Shown: positions 49,581 to 63,233, counted from the stretch's first letter. The stretch is 64,000 bases of DNA from Ophiocordyceps camponoti-saundersi (nom. inval.) (GCA_003339415.1 PDHQ01000077.1:62001-126000), one strand, 5' to 3'. Made by a program: numbers and translations. Notes: generated by a model from the letters alone, not told the origin.

Positions 49581-52143
49581 CTAATTAGTAATAAAGCTAA
49601 GTTATTTTTATAATAATTATCTCTTATTACTTAAGGTATAATTAAATTTAGAAAAGTAATTTTAATAATAGCGATTATTAAAATACTAATATATTAAAAG
49701 CTATAATTACTATTTTAATAAATTATAGATATATTTTAACTAATATCTAATTAGTATTTAATAATTCAGATATCTTAGTATTTAGTAATAACTTATTATA
49801 AGTTAATATTATTTACTTATTCTTTCTTTTTAAATCTAGTCCGCGGTTTATAAAACCTTATTTTAATTTTAACTTAGAGTTATATTAGTCTTAGATTAAT
49901 CTTAGTAATTACTTAGTATACTTTATTTTATAATATTTTATAAAAATTAGAAAAGAATTTTTTATAAAGGAATTAATTTAGTAAAATATAAAAGATAAAA
50001 ATAATAAAAAGGAAAAATAAAAATAATAAAAACGAAAAAGAAACCTTAAGACCGGAGTCCCCTAATATTACCCTTAGCACGAACGCCGAGGAGGACGCGC
50101 CTTCTACTAAACTTAAAGTATAAGGCGAGCGATATTAATATACTAATAATATTAGTTAAATATTAACTTAAACTTAAATAAAAATTATATTATTATTAAA
50201 CTTATATTAATATACTAATTTTTATATAAGAGCGTATTATTACTTATAAAGATAGCTAAAGCTTAAGCTAAGGCCGCTATTATAAAGACTATTTACTAAG
50301 TTAATATTAGCTTATATAATATTTAAACTTAGAAAATAAGCTATATATATATTATTATAATAAATATTTATTTTTACGTAAGTATAATAAGCTATTATTA
50401 GCTAAAATACTTATTTATAATAAGCGTTAATAGCTAGCTTTTATTTACTTATATAATTAATATAATTTTAGTAAGAGGGTATTTTTTTTACGTTACCGCG
50501 TTTAATTTAGTTACGCTACGCTTAAGATAATAGCGTAAGTAGCGGCGCGGACGCGAAAAGATTATAATCCTTAAGTTACGCGTAATAAGGTATAATCGGA
50601 GTCGCCGCGTTTATAAGCGATAATATCTTAACGTATAAGCGGAATAAAATAGCTAATATAACGCTTAAAGCGCGGGCTACTAAAAAAATAAATAATAAAC
50701 GTATATATTAAAAAAAAGCTAAGTTTAGAAATATATTAATATTTAATATAATTTCGATTTATAGCTAACTTAAGGTTAAGTTAAGATTAATATACCTTTT
50801 ATACGCTAATATATTATCTTATATAGTATATTATTATTATTAATATCGGCTTTTAACTTAAAGCTTAAGATAATAATATAATAGCCGCGTAGCGTAGTAA
50901 AAATATAAGGGTATTACTTAAGTATAAATATAATTTTATCTTAAAATTAGTATAAATCCTTATTATACTTAGCTTAAAATTAACTTAAATTTATTTTTAG
51001 TATATAATAATAATAACGATAATAATAATAATAATTAACGCGGAGGAGAAGGGAAAAAAGGAAATATAAAGCTAAGGCGCGAGGTAATTTATAGGTAAAG
51101 TTACTAACTTACTAATTTACCCCTTTATAATAAATATATACCTTTACTTTATATTATTAAAGTAAACTAATATTTAAAATATTAATATATATTTTTACTA
51201 TTAAGGTAAATTAATATATAGTAAGTTAGTACGTATTATTATTATTAAAGTTAGTATTTAAATTAATATATACCTCTCGACTATAAAAGGCCCCCCGTCC
51301 CCCCTTTAATTTTCCTTTTTTTCCCCCTTATATTAGTTTTTTTAATATTTATTTTTTTTATTTTTCGAAAACTACTTAGACCCCTCCTTACTAAATATAT
51401 CTCTTTTTATTTTATATATTCTATTTATTTTTCTAATTTATAAACTAGAAAAGAAAAGCTATTAGGGGAGTATAATACCTCTATTATACCCCCGGGGCTA
51501 TAACGTAAAGAAGAATAATATATATCGTAAAGGCGTTAAATTACTTTAAAAGTATAATAATAATAATTAAATAGTAAGAATAAGGCTAGAGATAATAAAA
51601 CTAAGTTAACGAATATTATAATATAGGAATAAGAAATATTATAAGATAAAGATAACCCTTACTAGCTATAAGGGTTTATTAGTTAATAGGGGATATTCCC
51701 CCTTATAATAACCGATATTTACCGGGGGTCTTTAAAATAAAATACCTTAGTAATATCCTTATAGCTAATTTATTAAATATTTAGGGGATTTAACTATTAG
51801 TCTTATAGCTATCTAGAAATAATTATAACTATAAAACTAGCTAATAAACTTAAATATTTTATTATAATATTATACTATATTTTCTTAGTAACGATATATA
51901 ATATTATAATTATTACTTTATAGCTCTTATTTACCTTCGATAATATAAAAGGATAACGCGAAAGATAATTTAATATATATCGCCCTAGGAGGTAATATTA
52001 GAATTAATAAGAAAATAATCGAAAATTTACCTAATATTAACCTAAACTTATTAATAAATTAATAAAGTAAAAGGTATTTATAAGACCTTAAATTATATAA
52101 ATCCTTAAAAGTAAAAAAATAATTTAATTTATAATAGCTATTA
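49581..52143 (-). repeat. C2 internal region (noncoding, main part)
   Basis: Inverted copy of the C1 internal region. Includes the (ATA)n tract near 51003-51035 and the GC patch near 50535-50560. It ends in the D TSD at 52130-52143. Confidence 0.8.
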
Positions 52144-52390
52144 TTATTATTATTTATATATTAGGGGCCTTTATAATATCTAAAGCTTCTATAATATATT
52201 AAGTAGGAAAAATCCCCTAAAATAAAGTAAAACCCCCTAATTATAAAAGAAAAGCTTACTATATGCTTATATAAGGGTATAGCGGTAGTTAGCAGCGGTA
52301 TAATATAATAAGCTTACTACCCGGGGGTAATCTTAGATAATATAAGAAAGTAAAGTAAGGAGGGGAGGGCGGAGAAAGGAAAATTTATAA

Positions 52391-52520
52391 GGTATAGGGC
52401 GGAAAGAGCGGGGCGGTATAGCGTAATAGCGTAGCGCGGGGCGGTACGGGGTAGTACGGGGCGGTGCGAAGCGAGGCGGTATAGGGCGGGGCGGAGGAAG
52501 GAAAGTTTAAGGGGGGGTAA
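52391..52520 (+). repeat. G-rich imperfect tandem repeat in D
   Basis: Units like CGGGGCGGTA, TAGGGCGG and CGGGGTAG follow each other, in strong contrast with the AT-rich surroundings. CpG-dense and G-run-rich, so a G-quadruplex is possible. It could be the 5' UTR/promoter of D if D reads left to right. Confidence 0.7.
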
Positions 52521-53379
52521 GGTAAAGTAGCGGGGTAGCCGCTTTATTATATATTAATAATTAAAGGGGGGGGGGCTATATTTTTTTCTTTTCTACCTCC
52601 TTTTTCCTTTCCTTTTTTTCTTTTTTTTATTATTTTTAGAAAAAAGTATATTTCTAACCCCCTCCTTTAACCTTTCCTTTTAACTTTTATAATAAAAGGA
52701 AAGTAAAAAAGTTATATAGCTATATTAATAAAATAATAATAATAAATATACTTAAGATTATCTATAATAAGCTTTATAACTTCCCTTATATTATATATAT
52801 AGCCCGATTAGCTAACTATAAAGTTTTATATTAAAAATAATAAGGTAAATAATATTATATAATATTAGCTATATATAAAGCTAATAAAGCGTATAAGCTT
52901 ATAATTAGCTAATTATTATAATTATACTAAGGCTTAGTATAAGTATTAGGAGGTAAGTAATACTAAAAGTTAAGCTAAAGTTAATATTTAGAGTGCTAAC
53001 TAAGTTATAAATATATTCGGAGAAGTTACGTACTATTATAACGGAAGTAGCGTAATATATTAATAGAGAAAGATAGCTAAGTAGCTTATTAGTAAATATA
53101 AAGTAAGGCGGAGTAAAATAAAGCGAAATTTCGAATATAGCTAATAATAAGTAATAGAAAAGAATTTAAGTTAACTTATATAATATATAAAAGCGGAATA
53201 AAGCGTTAAAGCTTTAACTTAATATAATAATAATAATAATATAAGTAAGCGCCCTAGCGAGGTTAGCTATTTTAATAGCTACTTTTAATATTACTCCCGC
53301 TATAATAATTACTAATATTTTTTTTTAAAAGTTTTATATATTAGTGCTAGCTTATTTTAGAATATTAAGTAAATAGATA

Positions 53380-54400
53380 ATTATTAGTATAAGCGGAGCG
53401 GGAGGCGGAGAGGGGAGTAAAATAATAATAATAATAATAGCGGTAATAAATATAATAATTAAATTATAAGCGGAGTAGGCGATAATAGTAAATATAGAGG
53501 AGGAAGCGAAAATAGTAATAGAGGGCGCGGTAGCAGAGGCGCTAGCTTAGTTAATAATAATTATAGTAATAATAATAAAATCTATAATAAAAGTAAAAAA
53601 AGCGGTGCTTATAATAATAATAATTACTATTATTATTATTATTATTACTTAAGAGAACTATATTATAAAATTTTTATAAAAATTTTAGTTAAAAATATAA
53701 GTAAAAATATAAGACTTTTAATTTTTTATATATAATATAGCATATAATATTAATTAAGTTTAAAATAACTTTAATTAAGCGGTAGCGAATTATATTAAAG
53801 TTAACTAATTTAAATATATTCTAAAAAATATTTTTAAGCTTTAGCGTATTTTTAATTTAAATTACTTAAAAGCGGAGTAAAAGCTAGTATTAAAAAAGAA
53901 ATTAGAAGTAAAGGAGGATAAGGTAGCGGCCTAAACGCTAATTATTATTATATTAATATTAGGGAGCGGGTTAGATTAGGTAATAGTTAAAAATAATAAG
54001 GAGAGGGCGGATAAAGTTAAAAAAGCGGGCGGAGTAGAGGAGGAGGCGAGCGGAATAAAGGTAATAGGAGGTACGAAGGAGAAAAGTAAAAAAGTAACAA
54101 AGCCGGAGCCTAAGCTAGACCTTATTTAAGTATTAAAGCCTTTTCCTATAAAATCCGCGTTAGTAGCGTTAAAGCGCGTAATAGAAAGCGATAATAATAG
54201 CTTAAAAGATAAGCTTATAAGCGTTAGAGGTATTATTAAGCGTAAAAAATAAAGTAAAAGGCGGGGTAAGAAAAGGGGTAAAAAGGTTAAGTAGGCTAAA
54301 TAAAGCTAAGTAAAGCGGGGGGCGGAAGTAAAAGCGGGGTATAAAGTAAATAAATAATAATAATTATATAGTAAAAATATTAAGAATTATCCCCCGCGCC
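53380..54400 (+). pseudogene. D first coding-like frame: low-complexity then Lys/Arg-rich
   Basis: A plus-strand frame beginning in ATA/ACN-type triplet repeats (Thr- or Met-rich when back-read) includes AVAEALA near 53535. It continues through DKVKKAGGVEEEASG near 54015-54060, then KPEPKLDLI, and a run of basic residues near 54240-54330 (KRRGKKRGKKVK). Codons near 53653 to 54350 are in one frame. Such a low-complexity, basic protein would suit an ORF1-type nucleic-acid-binding product. No domain recognised, and the start is unknown. Confidence 0.42.
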
Positions 54401-54439
54401 TAAACTTTATACTTAAATATTTTAATATACTTAAATATT

Positions 54440-57400
54440 ATAAAGTAATAAAAAGAGGTTAAATTAGCGGAGGCGTTATAGGCGAATAAACTATAAGGCG
54501 AAAAAGCTTATAATAGCCTTATAACTAAAAACTTTATTAAAGTCCTTATAGTTTTAAATTAAACTTATAAGAAGTATAAGTAAAAGCGTTTTTTTATAAG
54601 TAATAAGCTTATATTATAAAGCAAGGTAAGCCGCTATCTTATCTTCCTTATTATTATAAAAGTAATAAGGGGTTAAAATTATAAGAACGTTATAAGTATA
54701 AAGGAACTTATTAAAGCTAATTTTACTATTACGAAGCTAAGTTAAAGCGTTACTAAGGAATTTCGGAAAACCCTAATAGATTTATAGGGCGTTACTAGGT
54801 TTTAATTAAGGCGGTTTATTAATAAGGTATCCGGAGGATTAGCTATACTTTTAGAGCCTTTTTTTTTTAGAGTTTTAGCGAAGCTACTATTTTTCGTAAA
54901 GGCGGGCTTTTAAAATTTTAAGGGATTAAGAGAAGATATTTAAAGTCCGTACTTAAGTAATAAAAGAAGATTAGAGGGATTTAAGGGGGATATAAGTAAG
55001 GTAAAGCTAACCTTTACGTTATTAGCAGAGGTATACGGAGATTCTCTTTAAAGCGGAGCGGATATAAGCTACGGGTTTTTTAATATAAAAAAGTTAGTAG
55101 CTATAAGCGGCGCGGTAAGATAAGTAAATATTAATAAAGGGGATAAAAAACTTAAACTTAATATAATAAGAAAAGGTAGCTTAGTACGCCCCGAAAATAA
55201 TATAAAGGTATTTAAACTAAGTTATAGCTAGCTATTAGAAAATAAAGCTCTTAGGTTTACCGCTTAGCGGGGTTAAAGCGGAGTAAACTATAGCGCTAAA
55301 AGCGATAGTAAACTTAATAATTTTAGTATAAACTTCCCTTACTTAGAGAAATAAAAAGCCTTAAATAAATAATATAAGTTTAGTTAAGGCTAGCTATTAG
55401 TAATTAAGCTTTTTTATAAAATAGTAAAAATAAAGTTTTTATTAAAGCTTATAGTAAATTTAAACCCCGAGTATATATACCTTTTATATAAGTTAAATAA
55501 TAATTTTATTAAAAACTAATAAAATTATATTAGTAGAGCGGGCTTTTATAAAATAAAGGAGCTTACTTTTAAGTAGCTAGAAAGTTATTTTATACTTCGC
55601 TACCTAATCTTAGTAAATACCCTAAGCTTATTTAAGCTAATAGCGGACTTAAGCGGAGGTACGCCCGGTACTAAGGATATTAATATTATTTATAAATCTA
55701 ATAGTAAATATACTAATTACCTATTCTAAATATTTATAAAAAAATAAAATATATAAGATAAATAGTATTAAAAAGAGCGGGGAGCTTTAAGAGACTCTAA
55801 TAAAGATAGGGAAAAGGTCCGATAGTTTACCGTTAACTTTTAGGCGGGAGGTATAGTTAAAGAGGTAAAAGCGGAGGAAAGCTATAATCTATCTAAGGAA
55901 GCTAAGGGAGTTAAGGATTTCTATTAGCTTAGAGTACGAGATATAATTAAAAGCGCCTATTATATTTAATATTAAGAAGGAAGCGGAGCTTTAGAGGCTT
56001 TAGGTAATATAGATAAACTTTATTAAGAGGAGTAAGGCGCTATTAGTAAACCGGTTAAGATAATTACTTATTTAACCTTATAATAAGACTCCCGTAAACT
56101 CTATTATATAAGATATTTTTTTTATAATTATAATCTTAAAAATCTTATTTATAATATTAAGGAGGGAGATAAGATAATAGCCGCTTAAAGTTTAATAAAC
56201 CTCTAAGCTTTTATTTACTTTCTAAAAAATTATAATATTAGAAATTTAATATTAAGTAAGGAAATATCTATAAATAATATATTTTTAAAAAAGCTTTATT
56301 AGAATTATTATAAAAGGTTAATTATAACTTTTTAGGAAGCTAATAAGGATATTCTTAAGCTTAGCGGATTTTTATAATATAATATTAAAAAAAGCGGAGT
56401 AAACTTTATTTTTAGTAACTTAAGAGGGAATATCTATTAGGGGGAAAAGGTTAGGGATAAGGAGGTGCGGGGTATTTTTCGGGGGATAGGGAAAGAACTT
56501 ATAAGCTAGGAGCTTTAATTTTTCGGAGAAAAATAATTAAAAGGCGGAGTCTATATCTTATTAAAAAGGAGGAGTATATATAAGCTTTAGAGAAGCTTAG
56601 CTACGAAATCTTACTTACTAAGCTATAAACTATATAATATTAAAGTCGCCGCTTATAAAAATAAGAAATTATCTTTAATTATCTTTTTTTATTTTCTTAA
56701 TAAATAATTTTTATTATATTATAGCGTTTTAATACGCTTACTAATAATTAAAGTTTAGCTACGCTTACTAATACCGCTTAGTATATTTCGCGTTTAAAAT
56801 TATAAAAATAATTTCTAAAGTTTACTATAAGTATAAGTAAAAATTATATTACTAAGGTAATTTCGGAACTATTAAGCTAGCTATAATATTTAATTATTTA
56901 TATAGCTATATTATTAATTTTTTAATATTCGCTATAAACTTCGCTTAAATAGCGGAAAATAAAAGTTAGTTTTTTATTTTTACTTATAAGATATTAAAAT
57001 TAAAATATTTCTAGCGCGGTATTAGTATAAAATTTAAAAAGGGAGAGATTATAAAAAATACGAATTAGGGGATATAATTAAAGCTAAGGAAATTAAGGTC
57101 CGGGCTAAAATATATAAGGAAATAGTTAAGTATATTTTAAATTAAGTTAATAATATTAATCCTCCGCCTATATACCTCTTAAGTAATCTCGTAAGAAGGG
57201 GTAAAAAGTTTAAGGTAAAGTTAGTAAAAAGCGGAGAGAAGCTCCGCGGAGTAGGGGGAGGTGCGATTATAAAGGTTTTAGGAGGGATAATAGGCGTTAA
57301 AATCGCTAAAGATAACTAGCAGAGCGGAGTTAGAGGCGGAGTACGGGGAGGGAGGAGGAGGTAATAAATATAAGAAAAGTCTAATATATATTCTAAGTAG

Positions 57401-57850
57401 TAAGGAGTAAATTATAAATACTTAAAATCTATTATAGAAAAATACTCTAATAAGGTTAGGCCTTATTATAAAATTTTAGTTATAAACTTTATATTATTTA
57501 TATATATAAAGGAGAGCTTTACTTTCGTTTTAAATAAGGCGGTAAAAAGCGAGTTTTAGAAGTAAAGGGCGATTATATATATTAAGCTAAAATTCTTATA
57601 TAGCGATAATATCGTAACTTTCCTTACTAAATAAAGTAAGCTAAATAAGGTAATTAATTTTTTATATATTTTATAATAAAGTTATAATTCTTATAAGGAT
57701 TAAGTATTAGAAATAGTTATTTATAATTATTTTAATAATATAAGGTTTATAAATATAAACTCCGCTTAAGATTATTATAAAGCTAATTATAAGTTATAAA
57801 GTTTATTATATAGCTTATAGCTATTATAAGTATTATTAAGTTAAGAGCTT
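54440..57850 (+). pseudogene. D long coding-like frame (about 1130 codons), unidentified
   Basis: A single plus-strand frame, shifted from the preceding one, reads from about 54440 to 57850 with only TAA/TAG stops. It has mixed, protein-like composition: SVTKEFRKTLIDLQ near 54745, KAEESYNLSKEAKGVKDFY near 55865, SGVNFIFSNLRGN near 56395, and a glycine-rich LRGVGGGAIIKVLGG segment near 57240-57290. A YSDN string at 57599-57610 could have been YSDD, but no other reverse-transcriptase block surrounds it, so I do not call it RT. The minus strand can also be read here with few non-RIP stops, but in a much more Ser/Pro-biased way. No family recognised. Confidence 0.45.
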
Positions 57851-59330
57851 TTTAGGGAGATTTAAGTAAGTAGCGTATTATAAAAGGGGCGCTAAGGCGT
57901 ATTTTTAGAGGATCCGTAATACGCTCGCTTCCTTAAGAAGATAGTAATAAAGCTTTCGCTATTTTTATAAAGTTACCGCTAAGTAAAGGCCGGAGGTTAA
58001 GCAGATTATAATAATTAGAAAAAGCGAGGTTTATTAAGGAAGCTAAACTTAACGCGGCTTTATTATTTCTAAAACTCTAAGTAATCTTTTAATTATATAA
58101 AGTATATACCTTTATATAAAATATAATAGTAGAGTCTCTCTCCCTTCTATATAAGGTAGTTTTTTTCTCCGCTATTATATAAGGTAGCTATATAATATTT
58201 ATATTAAAGGGGCTCCTAGTAATACTTAGTAATATATTTAAATTAGAAATATTTATAATATTACTTAAAGCGTATAGAGTTCTTATAAAGTTTATAATAA
58301 ATTATCTCTATATTTATAACTATTTTATTTAAGTAAAGCTTATTTATATTTTCTACGCTATTTAGGCTTATAATAAGATAAGTTTATAAGGTATCTCCGC
58401 CGGAGGTATATTAAAGTTAAAATACTTTCGCCTAAACTATATTAACTTTATTTACCTCCTTAATACTATTAAGTAGCGCGTCGCGGTTATAGTTAGCTAC
58501 TAAGGTCCGAATACCCTTAGTAATAATAATATAAGTTTAGTATATATATTTAGCCTCCGCTCCGAAAGCTTAAGCTACCTACTTATTTTTTAAAGCGAGG
58601 TTTTTATATTTTAAGTTAAATATAATTATAAGGTTTCCGCTAAGAAGTTAGCGTATAATAACTATTATAAAATAGCTTATAGCCTTATTAACTTTCCGGA
58701 TAACTTCTTAGGGAGTAGGTACCGGAATTTCCTTAATTACTAAGATATCCTTTACCGATATAAGTACCTCCCTCTCTATTTTTACCGGAATTAAGCGTAT
58801 AAGGGGCGCCGCGGGGGGGGCGGAGTTCGGGGCGGAGCTTATAACTACGCTAGCCTAAGTTAAAACTCCGGGGGTAAAGTCTAACTCCTTACCTATTACC
58901 TTATAGAAAGTAACTTTAACTAATTTCTAAATAGCGCGGGAGATAGTAATAAGTAAGCTAGATAGGTCCTTAGAGGCTTATTAGCGCTACTAAAGCTTAG
59001 TAAACGCTATATTAAGGATACCTTATATAGGGCGAAAATCTTATACGGAGACTACCCTAATAAGTTTTTCGTATATAGATTTTAAGATAAGATTTATTAA
59101 GGTCCGAAAAATATCGATAAATAAGTTATTAGAGTTAGTAGCTATATTATATTAACCTTTACCTATACGCGGATATTATCGGGATTAGTTAAGCTTTTAA
59201 GTTTCGCTATCGAGCATTATCGGTATTAACGGCGGACTAGGAGGCGGGCCGCCCCGTAACCCTACGTTTAGAGCTATTCCCTTAGCGGAGTTAGACTCCG
59301 AGAGGCAGAAAGTACTAAATTCTTATAATA
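57850..59330 (+). pseudogene. D distal coding-like stretch, unidentified
   Basis: From 57859 another frame reads DLSKxRIIKGALRRIFRGS, KLPLSKGRRLSRL and KARFIKEAKLNAALLFLKL, and continues to about 58830 in a hydrophobic, Tyr-rich style. It could continue the previous frame after a frameshift. A GC-rich run of Gly codons lies near 58805-58840. Coding strand and identity are uncertain. Confidence 0.33.
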
Positions 59331-59481
59331 TTATAGCGTTAAGAACGAATAAGGACCCCGATCGTTTAAAATCGTAAAAAGTTAAAAGCTAGTATATAAT
59401 AGCTATTAAAAGAACCTAATTATACTTTAATTACCTATATAGTAAAATAAATATTCCTAACTAGAAAAAAAAAGTTACTAA

Positions 59482-59587
59482 TATTAAAATATATATATTA
59501 CTAGCTACTTAGGAATATAATATATACGTAATACGCGTTGTAGAGATTATTATCTTTATATAAATTAAATAGGAGGTTAGAAGTATA
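59482..59587 (-). repeat. C2 5' LTR, inner piece
   Basis: The 106 bp of the C2 5' LTR left of the C3 insertion. Its last five bases, gtata (59583-59587), are the C3 TSD. Together with 63234-63625 it makes 498 bp. Confidence 0.85.
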
Positions 59588-60095
59588 TATTAGTTAAGCA
59601 TCCTTCCTAAGCTGAATAAGTAGCTAGAGTTATATTATAAACTTCTCGTAATAGAGATATTAATAAATTAAACTTAGAATATATATATTATATTAACTTA
59701 GATAATAAAGTTCGGGTAACTTATCTAAATTATATAGCGTATAGGAATATTATATTTACTATATAATATACTTTAGCTAATAAAGTTATAAAAGATTAAA
59801 TAATAACTTTACTTATAACTTATCTTTTTTTTAAAAAATATAGAAAAGTAAGTATATTATATATATATTCCTCCTCCTATTAACTACCCCCTTATCCTCC
59901 TCCTATATTAACTTCGTATATTATATTAATATTATATTAGTCTTAAATCGGTATTATCTCGAGTTCGACTTTTCTTTATACGTATCCTTAACCTCTTACT
60001 TTATTTATATAAAGATAGTTATCTCTATAATATATATTATATATATTTAACGCGTATTATATTCCTAAGTAGCTAGTAATATATATATTTTAATA
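59588..60095 (+). repeat. 5' LTR of C3 (508 bp)
   Basis: Begins TATTAGTTAAGCATCC and ends TTTTAATA. It belongs to a slightly different LTR variant from C1 (AAGTAGCTA in place of AGGAGGCTA after the first 30 bases). Confidence 0.9.
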
Positions 60096-61130
60096 TTAGT
60101 AGCTTTTCTTTTTATAGTTAGGAATATATATTTATTAAGTAAGTAATCTAAGTATAATTAGGTTCCTTTAATAGCTCTTATAAATTAAATTATTTCTCTA
60201 CCTTTAAAAATTTATATAGTTTAAGACTAATAGATACCCTTATTTTACTAATTTATAAATAAACTTAGGTTAATATCGTACTAATATCCGATATATTTTT
60301 TAATAATTCTAATATAATTTCCTAAGATAGTATATATTAAGCTATATATTATATCTCCTTATTATCTATATTTTATAAATAATAAATAAGGTTTAGGTAA
60401 TAAACTTAACGCTATATATCGTTACTAATATAAAGCTTAATATTATATATTATCGGCTACCGCTATAAGCCGGTCTCTTAGCTTAGTTATTTCTAAATTA
60501 AGGGACCGGTAAGTAACTCCCTTAAATATAATATAAGCTAGCTATAAGGATATTATTAGAGTATCTTACTTTAAAGACCCCCGGTAAATATTAGCCGCGC
60601 GAAAGGGAATCTCTCCTATTAATTAGTAAACCCTTATAGCTAGTAAAAATTATCTTTTTCCTATAATATTAAGCGTTCCTATATTATAATATTCGTAATT
60701 CCGCTAAGTTATTATAGTTTTTATATTATAATACTTTTAGGGCAGCGTAATTCTTAACCTTAAAGGTATCGTAATTTTTTAGTAATATTCTTTTTCTAGT
60801 TTAAGGATTAGAGAAACGAAGAATAAATATAATATAATATATTAAATAAAGAATATAATACTTAGTAAACTTTTACTAGGTTATCCGCGAAAAATAGATA
60901 AGAAAAACTAAGGTAATTATAGAGAAGGAAAGGAAAAAAAATTTTTAAAAAAGGGGGGGGGGTATTTATACCTAGGAGGTATATACCTCTTATATCCGTA
61001 AGAGGGGTTAATATATACTAATATATTACTTATAAGAGGGGTAGGTATATACCTTATTTAATAGGGTAAATTAGTAACTTAGTATTTTACTTATAAATTA
61101 CCCCGCGCCTAAGCTCCTTATTTTTTTCCT

Positions 61131-61193
61131 TTTTTTTTATTTTTTTTATTTTTATTATTTTTATTATTTTTATTATTTTTATTATTTTTATTA

Positions 61194-61232
<39 letters not shown>
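61131..61232 (+). repeat. ATTTTT / ATT microsatellite in C3
   Basis: A run of (TTATTTTTA)-type units followed by (ATT)n to about 61232. The homologous sites in C1 (27028-27061) and C2 (about 51003-51035) are about 33 bp, so the tract is expanded roughly threefold here. Confidence 0.85.
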
Positions 61233-61233
<1 letters not shown>

Positions 61234-62720
61234 CGTATATAAGAAGGTAAGTTTAAGTTAATCTTAAGTTAATATTATAATAAGCTTTTACTAACCTTAA
61301 CTTAAAATCTATTATATATTAGAACCGCCCCCTCGTATACTTACCGCTCTATACGGTTATTAGATTATTATTTTAAATCTTAAGTTTAAGAATAATATTA
61401 ACGATAATAATATTTTTAAAGCTTTAATTTATTAGTAGCGTAAAAATATATTAATTTAAGCTTTAATTTATATTAGCTATAAGTTAAGATTAACTTAATT
61501 TTTAATATATTTTAAACTTAGCTTCGAATATATATTACGCGCGTCTTACTTCTATCTTTTCTATACGCCCCTTATAAGCTCCTTTTATAATATCTATAAT
61601 TACCTTTCGCCCGCGCCCGTAAATATTATTATTTATATTAGCGGTAATACTTATTATACCCTATTAAATATAACTTACTAAGCGTAATCTTTTTATATCC
61701 CCGCCGCCGCTTATATTATTATTTTAGGCGTAGCGCGATAATATTAAGCGCGGCGATATTAAAAAAATACCCTTATATTAAAATTATATTAGCTATATAG
61801 GTAAATAGGAGCTAGCTATTAACGCTTATTAGGAATAGGTATTTTAGCTAATAACTACTTATTACTAATATACTAAAAAAAATATTTAATATAATAATAT
61901 ATATATAGCTTATTAAAACTTAACTTTATATAAATTAATACTAATTTAATAAATTATCTTAGCTATTATTATTTTTACGTAAGCTTTTACTATATTTATA
62001 AGCAATAATACGCCTTTATATAAAGATTAGCGTATTAAAATAAGTTTAATAATAATCTAATTTTTATTTATATTTAAGTTAATATTTAACTAATATTACT
62101 AATATAGTAATATTACTTAGCTAGCTTTACGCGATTATTACGTATTACGCTCTCTTAAATATCCGTATTAGGAGTAAGGGTAGGGGACTTTAGTTTTAAA
62201 GATTTTACTTTTTCTTTTTTTATTATTTTTATCTTTTATTATTTTTATTTTTTATATATTACTAAATTAACTTAATTATAAAAGACTTCTAATACTAAAT
62301 TTATAAAAGCTTAGTAAATAATAATTATAAAGTAATTATTAAAATTAATCTAAGGTTAATAGGATTTTAGGTTAAAATTAAAGTAAGTTTCTAAAAATCC
62401 TAAATTAAAAGTAAAGAGAAGAAAGAATAAATAATATTTACTTATAATAAGTTATTATTAAGTACTAAGATATTTAAATTATTAAGTTACTAACTAAATA
62501 CTAGTTAAAATATATTTATATATTATCGAAATAATAATTATAATTTCCTAAAAGTTAGTATTTTAATAAATATTTACTATTTAAATTACTTTTCTATTTT
62601 TAATTTAAATTAAAGTTAAATAATAATAAAGCTAATATTTTAGCTTATATTAGTTAACTAAGTTTTAAATAATAAAAGGTAATTAAGTCTATAATATAAC
62701 TTAGCTTTATTATTAATTAA

Positions 62721-63228
62721 TATTAGTTAGGTATCTTTCTTAAGCTAAATAAGTAGCTAAAGTTATATTATAAATTTCTTATAATAAAGATACTAATAAA
62801 TTAAACTTAAAATATATATACTATATTAACTTAGATAATAAGGTTTAGGTAACTTATCTAAATTATATAATATATAAGAATATTATATTTATTATATAAT
62901 ATACTTTAGCTAATAAAGTTATAAAAAATTAAATAATAATTTTACTTATAACTTATCTTTTTTTTAAAAAGTATAAAAAAATAAATATATTATATATATA
63001 TTCCTCCTCCTATTAACTACCCCCTTATCCTCCTCCTATATTAACTTTATATATTATATTAATATTATACTAATCTCGGATCGGTATTATCTCGAGTTCG
63101 ACTCCTCTTTATATATATCCCTAACCTCCTATTTTATTTATATAGAGATAGTTATCTCTACGACGCGTGCTACGCGTATTTAACGCGTATTATATTCCTA
63201 AGCAGCTAGCGATATATATATTCTAATA
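62721..63228 (+). repeat. 3' LTR of C3 (508 bp)
   Basis: Begins TATTAGTTAGGTATC and ends TTCTAATA. Same length as its partner. It keeps CGACGCGTGCTACGCG where the partner reads an AT-only stretch. Confidence 0.9.
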
Positions 63229-63233
63229 GTATA

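Larger units (their letters stand above)
52144..59394 (+). mobile_element. Insertion D: 7.25 kb element of unknown class, 14-bp TSD
   Basis: D interrupts C2 exactly where C1, C3 and C4 are continuous. The 14 bases tataatagctatta flank it on both sides (52130-52143 and 59395-59408). The element starts with three TTA triplets and ends AAAAGCTAGTA. No LTRs or terminal inverted repeats were found. A TSD this long is typical of target-primed (LINE-type) insertion, and 7 kb fits fungal LINEs, but I could not find the GxPQGSPLS or FVDD boxes that LINE E shows. The orientation given follows the better coding strand; a (TAA)n tail on the minus strand would argue the other way. Confidence 0.7.
59588..63228 (+). 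mobile_element. Element C, copy 3, complete and uninterrupted (3641 bp)
   Basis: 508-bp LTRs at 59588-60095 and 62721-63228, with TSD gtata (59583-59587 and 63229-63233). Inserted in opposite orientation into the 5' LTR of C2. The internal 2625 bp (60096-62720) has no recognisable coding domain and serves as the reference for the family. Confidence 0.93.

Noticed and set aside
57599..57610. YSDN in D as an RT catalytic box
   Set aside because: It is in the long frame but isolated, with no neighbouring RT blocks; a four-residue match in Tyr/Asn-rich RIPed sequence is weak evidence.
52144..59394. Calling D a Tad1-type LINE
   Set aside because: TSD length and size fit, but no GxPQGSPLS or FVDD block was found on either strand, although these are readable in LINE E. 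Left as unknown class.
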